DNA of 64,000 nt, taken from Rhabditophanes sp. KR3021 (Eukaryota > Nematoda > Chromadorea > Rhabditida > Alloionematidae). Below the pieces are notes generated by a model that was not told the DNA's origin, searched no databases, and saw only the letters and a program-made list of their open reading frames with translations. Positions 44,760 through 57,428 of the stretch are shown piece by piece; position 1 is the stretch's first letter; every line of letters begins with the position of its first letter. The position numbers and the translations under genes are program-made. The DNA is taken from contig CAUJLY010000002.1 of NCBI GenBank assembly GCA_963281155.1, positions 2,604,001 to 2,668,000 on the forward strand, in the 5' to 3' direction.

Positions 44760-46700
44760 ATGGGCTTTAATATTTTTAAACGCGGATCAAAGAAAACTGA
44801 AAAAGAGAACAACAATCCAAGTGTAAGTGTAAAGCCATTATTTCTAGTTTTTATTTGTATTTAGGGACGCAGCAGCAAAGATAACAGAAGTTCAACTAAG
44901 AATAGTAATGATGAATTCAATCATACTACACACAGCAGAATGAATACCGACGGAGGTGTTTATTTAGGAGATGATTCCGACGTCATGAGGCCAGGATACG
45001 CTTATTCTGTCCCTACCGCACCAAAAAAGCATTTCGGGCCTAAAAGCTTACCAGGCAACGCATTTGCATCAAAAAATCAACGTGAATCAGTTAGAAAGCC
45101 AGCTTTTGCTGATGATTACTGCTACGAATCTAATAGACACCATACAAAGAGAGAATTTCAAAGAGAACCAAATTTTTATGCCAACCAATCTATGCAACCA
45201 AACAACAACATGAACAACTCAATGTATGGCCAAAGACATATTGCTTTATCCTCCAGAGATCAAAACAGAACATCCGAATACGGAAGTGGTGAACAAAGCC
45301 CATCAACTCCAAAGCATTTCAAAAGTGATCGTCGCGAAAACAAAAGACACGATCGGATGATTATGGAAGAAGATGAGGATGACGACGTGACTACTGATTT
45401 TACTGATAACGATGACTCAGACTTCAATAGAAGCGTCTCTCATCGCCATAGTTCAAATATGAGTAGGGTCCATTATAACAAAGCACCGTCCTACATACAC
45501 GAAGACGACATTCGGCAAAAGTTAAGAGAACTTAGCGACAAATGTAAGCACTACAAGAGGAAATACAGAGAACACAAGGAAAAGTCTTCCCGTCTTGAGG
45601 ATCAAGTTACAATTTGTATGACCAAGTATCAGACTTGTAAAAGCCAGCTTCATGACACTAAGAATATGTATAGTCAAGCCCATAATAAGTGCAAATCACT
45701 GGAAGGCCAACTTAGGATGGTCGAGGCTGAGTTGGCAAAACAAAGACAAATAAATATTTATCAAAATTCAACGGCAGGCTACAATGGAGGTAATTCAGTT
45801 CTGAATCCAGGTTCCAGAGAAAAAATGTCTACTTTGAACGGATCTGAGATTAACATAAATTCTGACACCAACTCAATCTCTGGCTTTTCAAATTTTAATA
45901 TTCACAACCAAGGTGGCACTCAGCATAGCAATGTCCGTTTTAGCTTAAATCAAGCGCAACCTTCACAATACTTCATGAACACAATTGTAGACGATGATGC
46001 TGATGAGCAAAAGCAATTTAGAAGTCAAAGAGAGGATGACTACTATATTGAAGGTACCCGTGATCAAAGCTTTTTGGCAAAGTCAGTTAATTCAGTTATA
46101 GGATGCAGCAAGATCTCGCCGACAATTAACTTCGATGATCACGTAAGTTTACAAAGTACAGATGGCACACTGATTGGAGAAGGTTGCGAGGTTGCGCAAC
46201 AACAAGCAGGACCTGGTCAAGTGGGGGGAAATGGGCAGGGGATTGATAGAGAGTCCAACTTTAAAAGACATGCTGTTTGTTTAAATCCGTCGCCACTGAG
46301 AAAGTCATTGTCCAACGATGATGTCAGTCGGTTCCCAAAGTATTTGGTTGAACAAGAACACATGGCTTCTTCACCTGTTTCAAGAAGAAAAGAGTACCGT
46401 GGAACAAGACGTGGTCTAGACCCGGAATTATCCAGAAATATGCCCAAACATTCAATGATCGAAGAAACCTCATCAAGTGAAAATGAAGATACAGTTAGAA
46501 TTGTTGATAAACAGCTAAAAAAGAAGGGTGATCGTGTAAGATATGATCCACCACGCCGTACTGTCAACGACAGCACCTACAGAAGATATGGAAAAGCCGA
46601 AAATAAAGCAACAAGTGAACTTGACTTTTTAAATGACATGAGTACTGAACACTCTAGTTTCAGTTCTTCACCAAACTCATCAAGAAGATACCTTTATTGA
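44760..46700 (+). CDS. Large hydrophilic coiled-coil protein, unknown family
   Basis: Exons 44760-44822 and 44865-46700 (42-bp intron) give 632 residues. No signal peptide. The protein is rich in Ser, Asn, Asp and Arg and probably mostly disordered. An acidic patch (MIMEEDEDDDVTTDFTDNDD) precedes one clear coiled coil (residues about 200-285; IRQKLRELSDKCKHYKRKYR and KSLEGQLRMVEAELAKQRQ). Ser/Thr-rich C-terminal segments look like phosphorylation substrates. The N-terminal MGFNIFKR has Gly2 but lacks the usual Ser/Thr at position 6 for myristoylation. Possibly a cytoskeletal or centrosomal scaffold, by composition only. Confidence 0.7.
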
Positions 46701-47021
46701 AAGGACTAGTTGATTATTATAATATTTATTATTTACCTTTGTTGTCTATTAGTATCATATTTTCTTTTTATGTAATAAATTTTTCTGAATACAAAAATAC
46801 TTGCAAATGTTATTAATTTAAAGCAAATAATATTGAGTGCACTAGGTTCTATAAAATGACCTACAAATTGAATAGACAGAAAAGCCTTTAATAATAATTG
46901 TTTATACACATTGAACTAAGATTTATTGATACAAATTTACGCAAGGGATGATTAATCACTAGCTTTTTATTTTTTTGATAGTAAAGCAATTATTTATGTA
47001 GTTTGTGTACTTAATTTTATA
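46701..47021. other. Intergenic between convergent genes
   Basis: Two convergent 3' ends with AATAAA-type signals. Nothing else seen. Confidence 0.4.
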
Positions 47022-48519
47022 TCACTGATTCTTTTTTCCTTCTTCGATAGCTAAAGGGGTTGTATTTGTTGGACCAAGTTGTAAGTCACTAAACTCATTA
47101 ACAACTTTCATTCCAGCACTCATACCCATTCTTCTGACGACTGAAATGGGTCTTAATTCAATAATGTGTATGGCTGATATTCCAGCATGACCAAGACAAT
47201 ATACGCCTTTATGAACGGTTGTAGCAGCATCTGTAAAGCAAACAATATATCAGTTTATTTTTTAATCCAATCAATTTACCTTGTCCATATTTATGATTCA
47301 CAAATTCAATACTCTCATCGGCAATATTCTTTAATAAAGTTTTGTTCGCTTCGGCTAACGCAATAAAAACCATCGCTAGTCCGATTATACCTCCTTCTAT
47401 GATATTTGAAGTTCCAGTTGCTAAACGACCAGGCGAAACATCACATTTTTTAACCAATTTTTCTCCAAGATTAGCTCCAAGATTTCCGACGCTTTCTACT
47501 GGAGAAGTATTTAATATTCATAATTAATGATAGTGAAACTTACGCCATTTCCCAGTAGCTTTAGAAACCGCTTTGCTACTTTTATGAATGTAAAATATAG
47601 AATGCTTGACGATTGGATTCATGATAGTAGGAACTTGATTCGGAGTTGAGTTGGATCTTTTTCTAGCCCTTTTTTTAAAATAAATTTGCTACCTTTGTTG
47701 GCAGCTTTGCGAATTTTAGCTCCAGCTCTTCCCCCATTTCTTATGCAACATAGTGCAATTCTTTCACTCATCCTTTTTTTCTCGGTTTCCGTCATTTGAG
47801 TAGTAGCATCGTCATTCACTCTAAATTCAGTTAATGATTTTAATAATTTGACAAAATCATTTTTAAGTGCGATGTCAATTTCTTGAGGAAGCATTATACT
47901 GACACACATATTTGGCTTATCATGAATTGGATTGGGAACTACAAAAGTATTAAACTCAGACTCCAAAACAGGAGTTTTATTTGTAATTAGTGGGTAGACC
48001 CAGGATCCAACTTTGATGTATGCTTCGGCTTTCATTTCTTCATCACCATCTTTAACTATTAAAGGAGGATTATATTTGAAAATTTCCAATGAAGTAGAAT
48101 CTGCTAAAACAGTAGTCGAATCTCCATCAATTATAAACAATTTTACATCACCGGGAATGAAAAAAGTTAATTCATCTTCCGTATCTTTTGTAACAACAAT
48201 ATCAACTTTGACCTCCGGCAGATTTTCGGCTGATAATTTGGTCAGTATTTTTTTTTGCATAGACTCGATTTGAGGAAATAAAGTATGTGATTGAATTTCA
48301 GGCATTTTTTTAATTTTGTCAAACTTCGTCAAACCATTGTTGTACATCAGTTGAGACAAATCCTTAAATGTAATAAGATTATTAAAATGAAGCAAATTAA
48401 GAATTGAAATAATTGAAATCAAATGTACTTACATCCTGACCGTCTTCCTCGTAAACATTTCCCTGCTCAAAATTAGTAAGGACTTCTTTTAATAAAATTT
48501 CAATAATTTGAGTGTCCAT
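47022..48519 (-). CDS. SPART: Spartin-like senescence-domain protein, frameshift at A7 run
   Basis: Exons 48433-48519, 47544-48362, 47280-47498 and 47022-47230. Spartin acts on lipid droplets, endosomes and mitochondria; its C-terminal senescence domain is marked here by ERIALCCIRNGGRAGAKIRK, NPIVKHSIFYIHKSSKAVS, LATGTSNIIEGGIIGLA and NHKYGQDAATTVHKGVYC. The N-terminal half contains a plant-related beta-rich region (DVKLFIIDGDSTTVLADS). Exon 2 changes frame at a run of seven A (47670-47676): KGSKFI must pass to KRARKRSNSTPNQ by one base. Downstream exons and phases fit the shifted frame. So it is a one-base assembly error, a new pseudogene, or slippage on A7. No MIT domain is seen at the N-terminus. 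Confidence 0.65.
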
Positions 48520-49596
48520 AATGTACAACTGAGGTAAGGAATTTAAATTACATACAATTAAGTTGCAATTTATACCATCATAAAAACAAATAAACTTACA
48601 GAAAGACACGAAGCTTTAGAAAAGAGGATAATTTTTGTGTTTATTAGTCATTGTTTAAAAAAGTATTACAGAAAATCATACATTTTCACAAAAATCGTAA
48701 GCTTTCAACCAACTACATAACTTCTTTGATATTTACTTAGGTAATTGAATATTCTAAAACAAATGGAAATCGCCTAGATATTTTACACGTATATTTATTT
48801 ATGAAAGTGAATCTAAGATAAGATACTATAATGGGAAATATTAAGCTACCAGATACGGAATGCACCTTTTCGAGACTTCTTTCCATTATCATTGCCTTGC
48901 AGACGGCATATCCCTAACCAATGAGCCTTTCTCTTTATACATAAGAGTTTTTATTAATACAAACCTATTTTGACTCTTATAAACATGCTACAAAAAATAT
49001 CTTATTTTGCCAAAACTCGTCTACATATATGCCCCTCATGCTTGGCTACTGTCTGTACTTGATGGCTATATCGTTATGGCATTAGAATCAGTATTTGAAA
49101 CGATACAAAACTGTTAAGACCGATTTTTTGAATCTTTCCAAGCACAAACTTAAAAAATCCCTACTTTCTTGCCCTCCGTCTTCATAAACAAATGTTTTTC
49201 AAAATCTGTTAACACCATTAAATAGTGCTAGTCTTCCTTTACAAAACTGATCTGGCACATTTTTTATACGTCTGGCGTAGCAGCCTGGAGAGCTATTTTG
49301 AAAGTTTACACAAAAAAGATACCATAACTAATTTAAGAATTATATAGTGGTAAATTATCTGCTGCATTAACCTTCTTATATTTCATCTTATTATACGCAT
49401 GCATCGAAATCTCTGCGATATTTATAAGAATGTAATCATAAATAAAAGAAGTAATTTGTTTTGTTCAGGATGACATTGTTAATAATCATTTATTATACAG
49501 TTCATAAATAAACGAAATATTAATAAATACGATAAATAAGCATTAATATGGTAACTTTAAGCATCATTTAAACAAGTTCATAAAATACTCTAAAAA
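48520..49596. other. Intergenic, no gene seen
   Basis: About 1.1 kb upstream of the spartin-like gene and downstream of the annexin gene. A CCTCAG acceptor-like site lies about 10 bases before the spartin ATG. No coding signal. Confidence 0.4.
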
Positions 49597-50715
49597 TTAG
49601 TTTCCTTTGAAAATAGCAACCAAGGCACTTTCGTAATCTCCAGATGTTTCTCCTTTGACTTCATCAATTAAGGACTTCTTGTAAAGTTTTTCATAAGCCA
49701 TAGCAATATCCTTAAGATCAATTTCGGATCTTGAAACAACAATTCTGATCAAGGTTTTGTCATCAGTCCCAAGCCCTTGCATTGCACGGTGAAGTCGTTC
49801 GGCAAAATAAGTAGGAGTATCTCTGACAATTTGGACGATTGCCAAAAGCGCTTCCTAAAAAGAATAAGTTTAATAAAATGAACCCAACAAACGCTTTGTT
49901 AATCAAAAATACAGTTGCAATCCTAACTTACCAAAAGGTCACCTGAGAATTCGGATCTTAAGGCAAATTCAATGGTATGATTTGCAACCTTTTCATATTC
50001 CTGGAAGACCAAAGCCAATTGACAATAAGCCCTATTGGCTAAAATAGTAAGGAAGGTACTTTCATCCGTCCCAAATTTCATTTCTCCTGCTCTATAAAGT
50101 TCACGAGCATCTTGGTTTGCTTTCAATTGGTCAAGGTGATGACAATCTTCGCGATTGCCAACAGATAAAGCTACCAAGATTCGTTCGAAATAGCCACTAG
50201 TATCTGATTTGATATCGCGTTCTAATTCATGCCCATACTTGGTACGATAGGCTTGCTTGATAGCATGTAATTGTTGGTTATTACGGCTGCAAAGAATCTC
50301 GATCAAGACACTTTCATTGGTTCCTATAAACATCACAAATATTACGTTTGACTTAAATTCAATTACCTAAACCACTCATGGCTTTATAAAGCTGTTCGGC
50401 ATCATATTCAGCTGTTGGGATAGTCAAAGAAACCATTAAGTCTTCGAAATCTCCTCTAAGCTCACTTTTAATATCCTTGATTAAATCTTTTCCATGGAGT
50501 GTTTTGTAAGCAACCGCGATTTGTTGTCTCTAAAAATATACACTACATATAATACACTCATTTAAACGTACTTGAAAGTTAGATCTTTGTGTTAAAGTGC
50601 GGATAACAGATCCTTCATCAGTACCAAATCCTTTGAAAGCCTTTCTTAAAGAAGCGGCATCTTTGTTGGCATCGAAGTCGTGATGTGGAACAATGCTTGG
50701 TCTAGATGTATGCAT
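49597..50715 (-). CDS. Annexin
   Basis: Exons 50572-50715, 50367-50529, 49932-50323 and 49597-49854 give 318 residues. Annexins bind acidic membranes through calcium. Four repeats of about 70 residues are present with type II calcium loops: GFGTDEGSVI, GLGTNESVLI, KFGTDESTFL and GLGTDDKTLI, each followed about 40 residues later by an acidic residue (LRGDFED, TSGYFER, FSGDLLE, TSGDYES). The N-terminal tail is short (about 25 residues). Repeat 3 begins KFG instead of GxG, often seen in a weak site. A TTTTTAG acceptor lies 6 bases before the ATG, as for trans-splicing. Confidence 0.95.
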
Positions 50716-52153
50716 ATTATTCTAAAAATAAATAACAATTAGTAATTGTAGCAAAATCCATTTGTTACAAGACATTATACGAAAAAACTTTACAGATGTA
50801 AAAATCATAAAGAAATCGAGAGATCAGACATTATCCAAAACTTGTACAGAACACGGAAATAGTTTTTTGATATCAACATAAAAATAAATAACTATTGTGT
50901 CAATATAAAAATGATAATCAAAAATCGAACGACGATTAAAATAAATGGTGATAAAAGGCAACGTAATACTGTTGAAAATATATTTACAACATCCGTTGAT
51001 TATGATTATATGTGCAAAACGAGTTAAAACGAATTCTGAAAGAGGTAAAACTAATAAACAATTTAAAATCGAATATTTGGAAGAGAATAAGGCCTTTGAT
51101 TGTAAAAAATGATGATAGTCCTTGAGCTGTCAAACAGCAAAGTGAAACGCAATTATTAAGAGAAAAAGATGCGAGCGACAGTGTGTTGCTGATAAACAGC
51201 AGTGAAACAATAAATATATTTATAACATAAGCATTTATACAATATTCATCTGGAATAGAATGAAGAGTGTGGGTGAAAGGATTACTTTATTATGATGAGA
51301 GTTGTCTTTACATAACAAATGGTTGCGTAACGAAAATTGCTGACTCACATATGAATCATTTTAGCCAGATTGATGAAAAAAATAATGAATCAATCATTGA
51401 CTTCATTCAAATGACTAATTAAATGTCATTTGAAACAACAAATATAGTCTTCAACGATCAGTTGAAGATGTTATCATAAATCATCGTAAAATATAAATAC
51501 CAATAAAAGTATGGGTTAGACTTGTTTTATTTTAGATCGGAATAAAGAATTTAAAGTCTTTGTCAAATGCAATTATGCTTTAATTTACAAAAAGAGAATA
51601 CACGTAATGGAATTACATTTTATTTGGACGAATGAATAATATTTACTTAATGGAATCTTATTTCAATAGATGTAAATATTTAGTATCTCTTTCATACTGA
51701 TAAACTCATTTTAGGAAAAAGACGCAATTTAAAAACAAAAATATAAGTCAAAATGTCGAATACTTAGTTTAAAGGTAGAACCAGTAACAAATCTAAATGA
51801 CCCTTGATTCGACTATCAAAACTTTTCATGCGAGCTTTTATTTATCGGGGTCATACTTGATTATTTATATTTATTATGCGAAAGGACTGCATTCTCATAA
51901 TAAATTCTATAAACAACTAACATTCAATTGTACTTAAAGAAATATACTTAGGCGGTTATCGTCATTCACTTTTAAGAAAACAACATTTGAAAAGATGTAT
52001 TAGACAAAGAAATTATGTGATAAAACTTCTTAGAATTAATATTTGAGAGTACATTAATGAAGACAAGGTGTGAACATATTGCAGTTTAAATTTAATTTTA
52101 CAATTGCATGTACCGTGTTGTAGATAGTTATTAAGTCGTATTATAAAAAACCC
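50716..52153. other. Intergenic, no gene seen
   Basis: About 1.4 kb between two minus-strand genes. No open frame, repeat or RNA gene is convincing. Confidence 0.45.
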
Positions 52154-53412
52154 TTATTCAGTATAAGCCCAGGAACTATTTAAGAAATTATCGTTATCAG
52201 TTAAATCATCAAAAATGTTCCTAACATCGAAAGGAGCTTTCTGGATTTTGTCCTCATAAGCCATCCTTTTAATAAAGGGATTAAATTTGACAGATGGAAG
52301 AGATTGCTCCGATTGAATAGAAGCTGCAACTGAATGTGTTTTCACATCAGCCGGTTTAACGCCACCACCCATAGTATAAACTTTCTTGTTGTAGTCTTGA
52401 AATGGTCTAGCTTTCTCCTTATCTTCTTTGTAAAAGTTATATTTCAATGTTTTTCCCTTAAAAGGCTCCACCATATTAAGATTTGCCACTCTCTTTTCAT
52501 TTTCAATGTCAAGTTTCACATAATTATTAACTATATCATCAAAAACACATTTTACGAAACGCTGATTTGTTAATTGAGTTTCTGAGTTTGATTTATTCTT
52601 CAAAGAATTAAATTCGGAATCAATTTGCACATCTTTTGCAGCAATAGGATTACAAATACTTCTTGATTCTATACTTTTAAGTGTATCCGCTCTACGAAAG
52701 TTGATATCACAGATATTCTTTTCTGAATCAAGGTTTCCAGGTTGTGGTATTGCAGTCTTAGCATAATGTGGTGTGCAAATCAATGGCTTATAATACGAAT
52801 TTTCTGGTTTAATTGGCCGTACACTGGTGGTCTTGCTGCTTTTTGATCCATTTTCACTTCCAAAAGAAATTTTGGCTGGTTGAATTTCCACATTATAAGT
52901 GTTATTGAAGGAAGGTCTTGCAACAAACGGTTGTTTTCCAGAGTCATGATAAGACTGAGATGGTCTCGGATTGAGGTTTGACGCAGCTCTTTCTCCAGAG
53001 ACATTATATTGGAAGGGTCTAAAAGGAACAGACCTAGAGTTGCTTTTCTTTTTAGATTTTTTAGACTTAGAACTATCAATCATTCGACAGAGTTCTAATT
53101 GTGCACCAGATCGTCTTATAGAGACATAATAATCTCGGTTATTGTCAGATTGCAATATAATATCTGGATCCTCTCTAATCAGGGTATGGACAATAGTAAA
53201 ATCTCCACCCTTGACTTGGAACAATGATCCTAAATGTTGTATATTGCAATTCCAATCCTTCCTAAAAATGAAATTAAATAATACAAGAAATAATACTGTT
53301 CTACTTACTTGACATCCTTGATCAGATGAGACAAAAGAAGTCCTTTCCTGTTTGAGTGAGTGGATCTGAACTTGGTCATGAAGTCTTCAAAAACAGCTCC
53401 AGCGTCAGCCAT
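52154..53412 (-). CDS. Unknown protein with possible LOTUS/OST-HTH domain
   Basis: Exons 53309-53412 and 52154-53261 (47-bp intron) give 403 residues. The first 75 residues form a compact helical unit (FEDFMTKF, GLLLSHLIKDVKKDW, LGSLFQVKGGDFTIVHTL) ending EDPDIILQSDNNRDYYVSI. The arrangement, a winged helix with a final hydrophobic strand, resembles LOTUS (OST-HTH) domains of germline RNA proteins, but sequence identity is low and this is a guess. A basic patch (KSKKSKKKSNSRS) follows, then about 280 disordered residues with many Asn, Lys and Ser and short repeated acidic/aromatic motifs (FDDIVNNY, FDDLTDND). Divergent from the gene at 53633. Confidence 0.6.
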
Positions 53413-53632
53413 ATTAACTTGCAAGTTAACTTCAATTGCAAAATGTGATAGAGTGGTTCGTTTGCACGAAATGATCAACCATGATTTTTATAACAGCCAC
53501 CTCTTTCATACTCAATTGCCAGGCACACCTTCAACTATTGGGAAAGTTGTTATACTTCTTAAAATCGATTAAATTAAAACATAATCATATCAAGCTTATA
53601 TAGCGAGGTGCAACATTCCTTTTAATGTGAAG

Positions 53633-54533
53633 ATGCTAGTGCGTGGTCATCAAGTCTCGAACAATGGATTTGTAGTCAACTACAGGAACCTCTGCTACAC
53701 TGCTCACTCAAAACCTCGAGCAGGTACTGGAAACTTCAAAGGAGCGATTGGAAAGTTAGTTAGGAATGGAAAAGGCTTAAAAATCAAGGAAAAGTATATT
53801 ACTTGCCATTCGACTGATGTTGAGGAAACAAAGATTCTCATAAAATGCATGGGACTATGGGAAAACACTGCCAAATCGGAGCCGTCGAATTGGAATGGAG
53901 CCTGTCAAACTTGTGATAACCAAGCTAAATTTATTGGTGAACTCGCTTGCCAGGAACGAATCCTTGTTACTCATACTCAGTCGGTTCAATGGACCTCTCA
54001 CGCCTCTAGTTCATATGGATCTTGGTAAAGGGTTTAAGGCGGATCCAGTTAACTCGGTCAAACTTTCGGCCAAGATTCCGAATTATATCGAATATTTGTT
54101 AGACGGATCGGAAACAAAATTTATAAAACTTCCTCGCACCAGAGCTGAATCTAAGTTGTTCCACAAATTTGACAAAGACATTCCCAAAGATATCAAGGAA
54201 AACAAATTCAAATACTACCCTCAAATTTCGATTGATTCTTTGCCGCTCCTCAACCCCGACTTGAAAATCAAGGGACGCACAAAAGGATTTACTCAGGATA
54301 GTGATGATACTAGTGGTGAATCCAATACTGACTCCGACAATAAAGATATGTCTGAGGAAGACGAGACATCGGTAGGAGCTAAAGAAAGCACTGAAAATAG
54401 TAACGACAGCAACAAGGTTGCCATGGTCAAGAAGTCCTATAAAGATAAGATAAATAACCAAAGTTTATTTTGTCTTATTAACATCTACGTATTCAATCAA
54501 CAACCATTTAACGTAAACTGTCATAAGCTCTGA
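53633..54533 (+). pseudogene. Unknown gene with frame change in the middle
   Basis: The first frame from ATG 53633 runs to 54028 (LVRGHQVSNNGFVVNYRNLC ... NWNGACQTCDNQAKFIG). The second frame, open from 53895, carries the rest (LGKGFKADPVNSVKLSAKIP ... KLFHKFDKDIPKDIKENKF) and an acidic Ser/Asp-rich tail, stopping at 54533. Sense of coding passes from one to the other between about 53.95 and 54.0 kb, with no splice pair of correct phase. So either one gene with a one-base lesion or two overlapping frames. A Cys pair (CQTC) is present; family not recognised. The N-terminus could be a mitochondrial presequence. Confidence 0.5.
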
Positions 54534-54614
54534 TTTTAATTAAACAATAAATAAATTTTTAAAATAACTTATGTATGTTCTTTATTAGCAAAAATATCTT
54601 TTGAATATATTAAT

Positions 54615-56082
54615 TCACTCAAACATGTGTGGGTCCATCGTTGCAGTTCTTAATTCATCATGATCATGCATTTCCAAGAGCACTTCCGTTCCTTGATTAA
54701 AGTTTATAGATTGATTTCCATCTAGTACAATATGAGCCTTTGTACACCTAGACTTGATACGAATACTCTTGCAGAACCCACGAGATTCAGTGTGTGGGAA
54801 AGTAGCATTGAATACAGGATCTCTAACAGAAAAGGCCATTTCTGAAAATAACAACATTGAATGAAAAAGTCAATATTACTTACGGTCATAAGAAGGATCG
54901 AAAATTAGGGTATGATTGTACTTGTTACAAACATTCTCAACCAAGTCGTCTCTATTCATAGTCCCCAAGTCGACACCCATATCTTTCAACACATCAAAAA
55001 TGCCATTCATCTTTTGTTCGTTGATTCTATTGATGTTGTAATGCCAAGATGTAGATCCAGTTCCTGTGCAAACGGTCATACCACTGCTTTTTTGCTTCAA
55101 CATAGGGCTATCGTCAATTTGAAGTTCGTAATAACTTACACGCGCGGCATGTGTTTCTCCGATAAAGACTTCATTTAAGGCTAAGAATTCTTGTTCGGCA
55201 GGCTCAGTATGGTTGTTGTTGTTTTTATTTTTGATAAAAGGTAAAATAGAGGACGGAGTTGACGGCGGTGACCCATTTGGAGTACTTAAAATAGTTACTC
55301 TGATTCTTTGTCTAAACAGCCACTTGAACTGGTTATCCAGAAATTTAGCTATAACCTTTTCAGCTTTGACGTTTGCTTTTCCAGTAATGCATAAATGTCC
55401 TTCCGATCCAATAGGGTCAGTATTGATACCTATTAAAGGAGTGTTGTTTTTAACTTTTGATGCTGCAGTCAAGAATGTTCCATCTCCCCCTGCTGAGATA
55501 ATTAGTCCACAAGATTCAACTAATTCTTGGGTATAATCATTTCTTAAAACAACTACTACTTCGATATTCCTACGTTCGAGTTCATCTTTTAAATCTTTTA
55601 CATATTCTTCTTGTTTGGCATGTTTGGCCTCAATCTCGGCCATGTTGATTCCCATCTTCTTAAGTTTCTGAACAAACTTCTCCTGGTGCCTACTATTGAA
55701 ATCTAGTTTGTGTTTGGAAAGCTCATATTGGAGTCTGGTTGTCTTGCTCAAAATCAGTACTTTTGTGGGTGTTTCAAACTTTTGCTGAAAGTAATTAATT
55801 AACACATCATAAATATAGACAAACAACCAAAATAATAGACAAATAAGTAATTATTTCATCACAACTTACTCTTGTTTCGTAATAATCAGCAGATTTACTT
55901 GTACCAGCCATCTTTCGTAATCCAGTTGTAGGGTCGGTTTTCAACAAGCTGTATGAATTGTTGATTGCTTTATTGGTAAAGCCAGCAACTCTATATATGG
56001 GAACAAATTTGCTCGGAATAGATGGGGAAAAGAAGGAATGATGTAGATTCAAAACTTGGAAATGTTTCACCGACTGGAACAT
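54615..56082 (-). CDS. NADK2: Mitochondrial NAD kinase 2
   Basis: Exons 55870-56082, 54884-55784 and 54615-54841 give 446 residues. NADK2 phosphorylates NAD to NADP in mitochondria. Seen: an N-terminal basic, hydroxylated presequence (MFQSVKHFQVLNLHHSFFS), the catalytic GGDGTFLTAAS motif, the NADK2-type NTDPIGSEGHLC, LFRQRIRVTI, ALNEVFIGE, the CTGTGSTSWHYNINRI substrate region, and a C-terminal RSRCTKAHIVLDG beta segment ending with DELRTATMDP. All are in order and intact. The ATG at 56082 is chosen because it opens the presequence; an in-frame ATG lies further upstream. Confidence 0.93.
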
Positions 56083-56831
56083 GGCAGAAAGGATGTAATA
56101 ATGATGTAGTAACTGATTTTTAATATGTGGTAATAAAAAGATGATCGTGTAATAATAGAAACCAATGGGTAATGAGACGCAAGAAGAATTTGGCAAGAGA
56201 AAGGTCACCTCGCCTGGTTCTTGATCTTGACTTTACGTAAGATGGTAAGTTTTGTGTGTAATGTATCAAAGAAGCTGGAATCGTTTGATGGAACAGTCTT
56301 AAATCAAGTATAGATTTAAATTATTGGAAAAGTGATAATAATAAAGTAAATGCACACTACTAAAGATAGGGAAATGTTTTGACAAGTGTGTATGTTTCAC
56401 AGTGGACCAAAGATGCCTTTTACAAATAATTTGTTATCCAAAAAGACCGAAATAAAGTGTTTATGGCATTAAAGATATCTATATGGTGGATATTGCAGTA
56501 TTAGTTTACGACACTTAGAATCGGAAGTAAAAGGATAGTGCGAAAAGAAACATTGATTTGTAGGAAGGTGCAAAAGACTTTAACAAAAATCTAGTTTTAG
56601 ATAATTTAATAAGTCTGACATAGTTTGGTTTTAAGAGCCTCAAATTATTCACTTTAAAATGACTTTTACAGGGGTTAAGATGTAGTTTTATTAGTGGAAT
56701 GAATCACCAAGTAATTTTTTAAAATAAAAACACAATTTTGATAACAATTTTTTATTTAACAACAAAAAGAGACTTGACAAACGAGGGTGTCCCGAAGTTT
56801 GAAATGACCGTTGAGTTTAAACCGCAAGAAA
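56083..56831. other. Intergenic, no gene seen
   Basis: 5' flank of NADK2 and 3' flank of RPLP1. No coding signal beyond chance frames. Confidence 0.4.
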
Positions 56832-57204
56832 TTAGTCGAAAAGACCGAATCCCATATCTTCATCTTCAGATTCTTCCTTGACTGGTTCCTTTTCTTTCTT
56901 GGCAGCGGCTGGGGCGGCGGCGGCAGCAGCAGGAGCAGCAGCGGCTGGTCCAGCAGATCCAGCTCCGGATCCAATGTTGGAGATGAGATCCTAAAGGTAA
57001 TTTATTTAAAGGTACTCCAAATTAGAAACTTACAGCAACATTGACTCCTTCGAGGGCCTTGGCGAAAAGTCCTGGCCAGAATGGCTCAACGGTGACGTTG
57101 GCGGCCTTGAGGATGGCTGAGATTTGGTCAGCAGTAATAGCTTTCTTTTCATCTTGAAGGATGAGGGCAGCGTAAACGCAGGCGAGTTCTTGAGTTGAAG
57201 CCAT
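56832..57204 (-). CDS. RPLP1: 60S acidic ribosomal protein P1
   Basis: Exons 57034-57204 and 56832-56990 (43-bp intron) give 109 residues. P1/P2 form the ribosomal stalk that recruits elongation factors. Seen: the helical dimer domain ([35 protein letters not shown]), the Ala/Pro hinge, an acidic Lys/Glu run and the invariant C-terminal [10 protein letters not shown], recognised by factors. Same strand as RPL27A, starting about 225 bases after its stop, so the two could share an operon. Confidence 0.97.
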
Positions 57205-57428
57205 GTTTTGTAGTGAAAGTCGCAAAAGTTATATGCCTAAGCTCGAAAAAGAGAACAAACACTCTAGAAGGGTAAGAATATAATTAATTAGATAAGGTAA
57301 ATAAGATATATGAACTGGCTAGGTGACCAAGTATAAGCGGATGATTATAAATAGTAAACAAGTAACAATTTATTGTATAACAATGTCTCCCAAACATCTT
57401 GTGATGTCAATATACAGCAAATTTGACC

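Noticed and set aside
56756..57044. Long Leu/Pro-rich and Gly/Ser-rich frames over RPLP1
   Set aside because: They are shadows of the Ala-rich hinge codons of RPLP1 exon 2.
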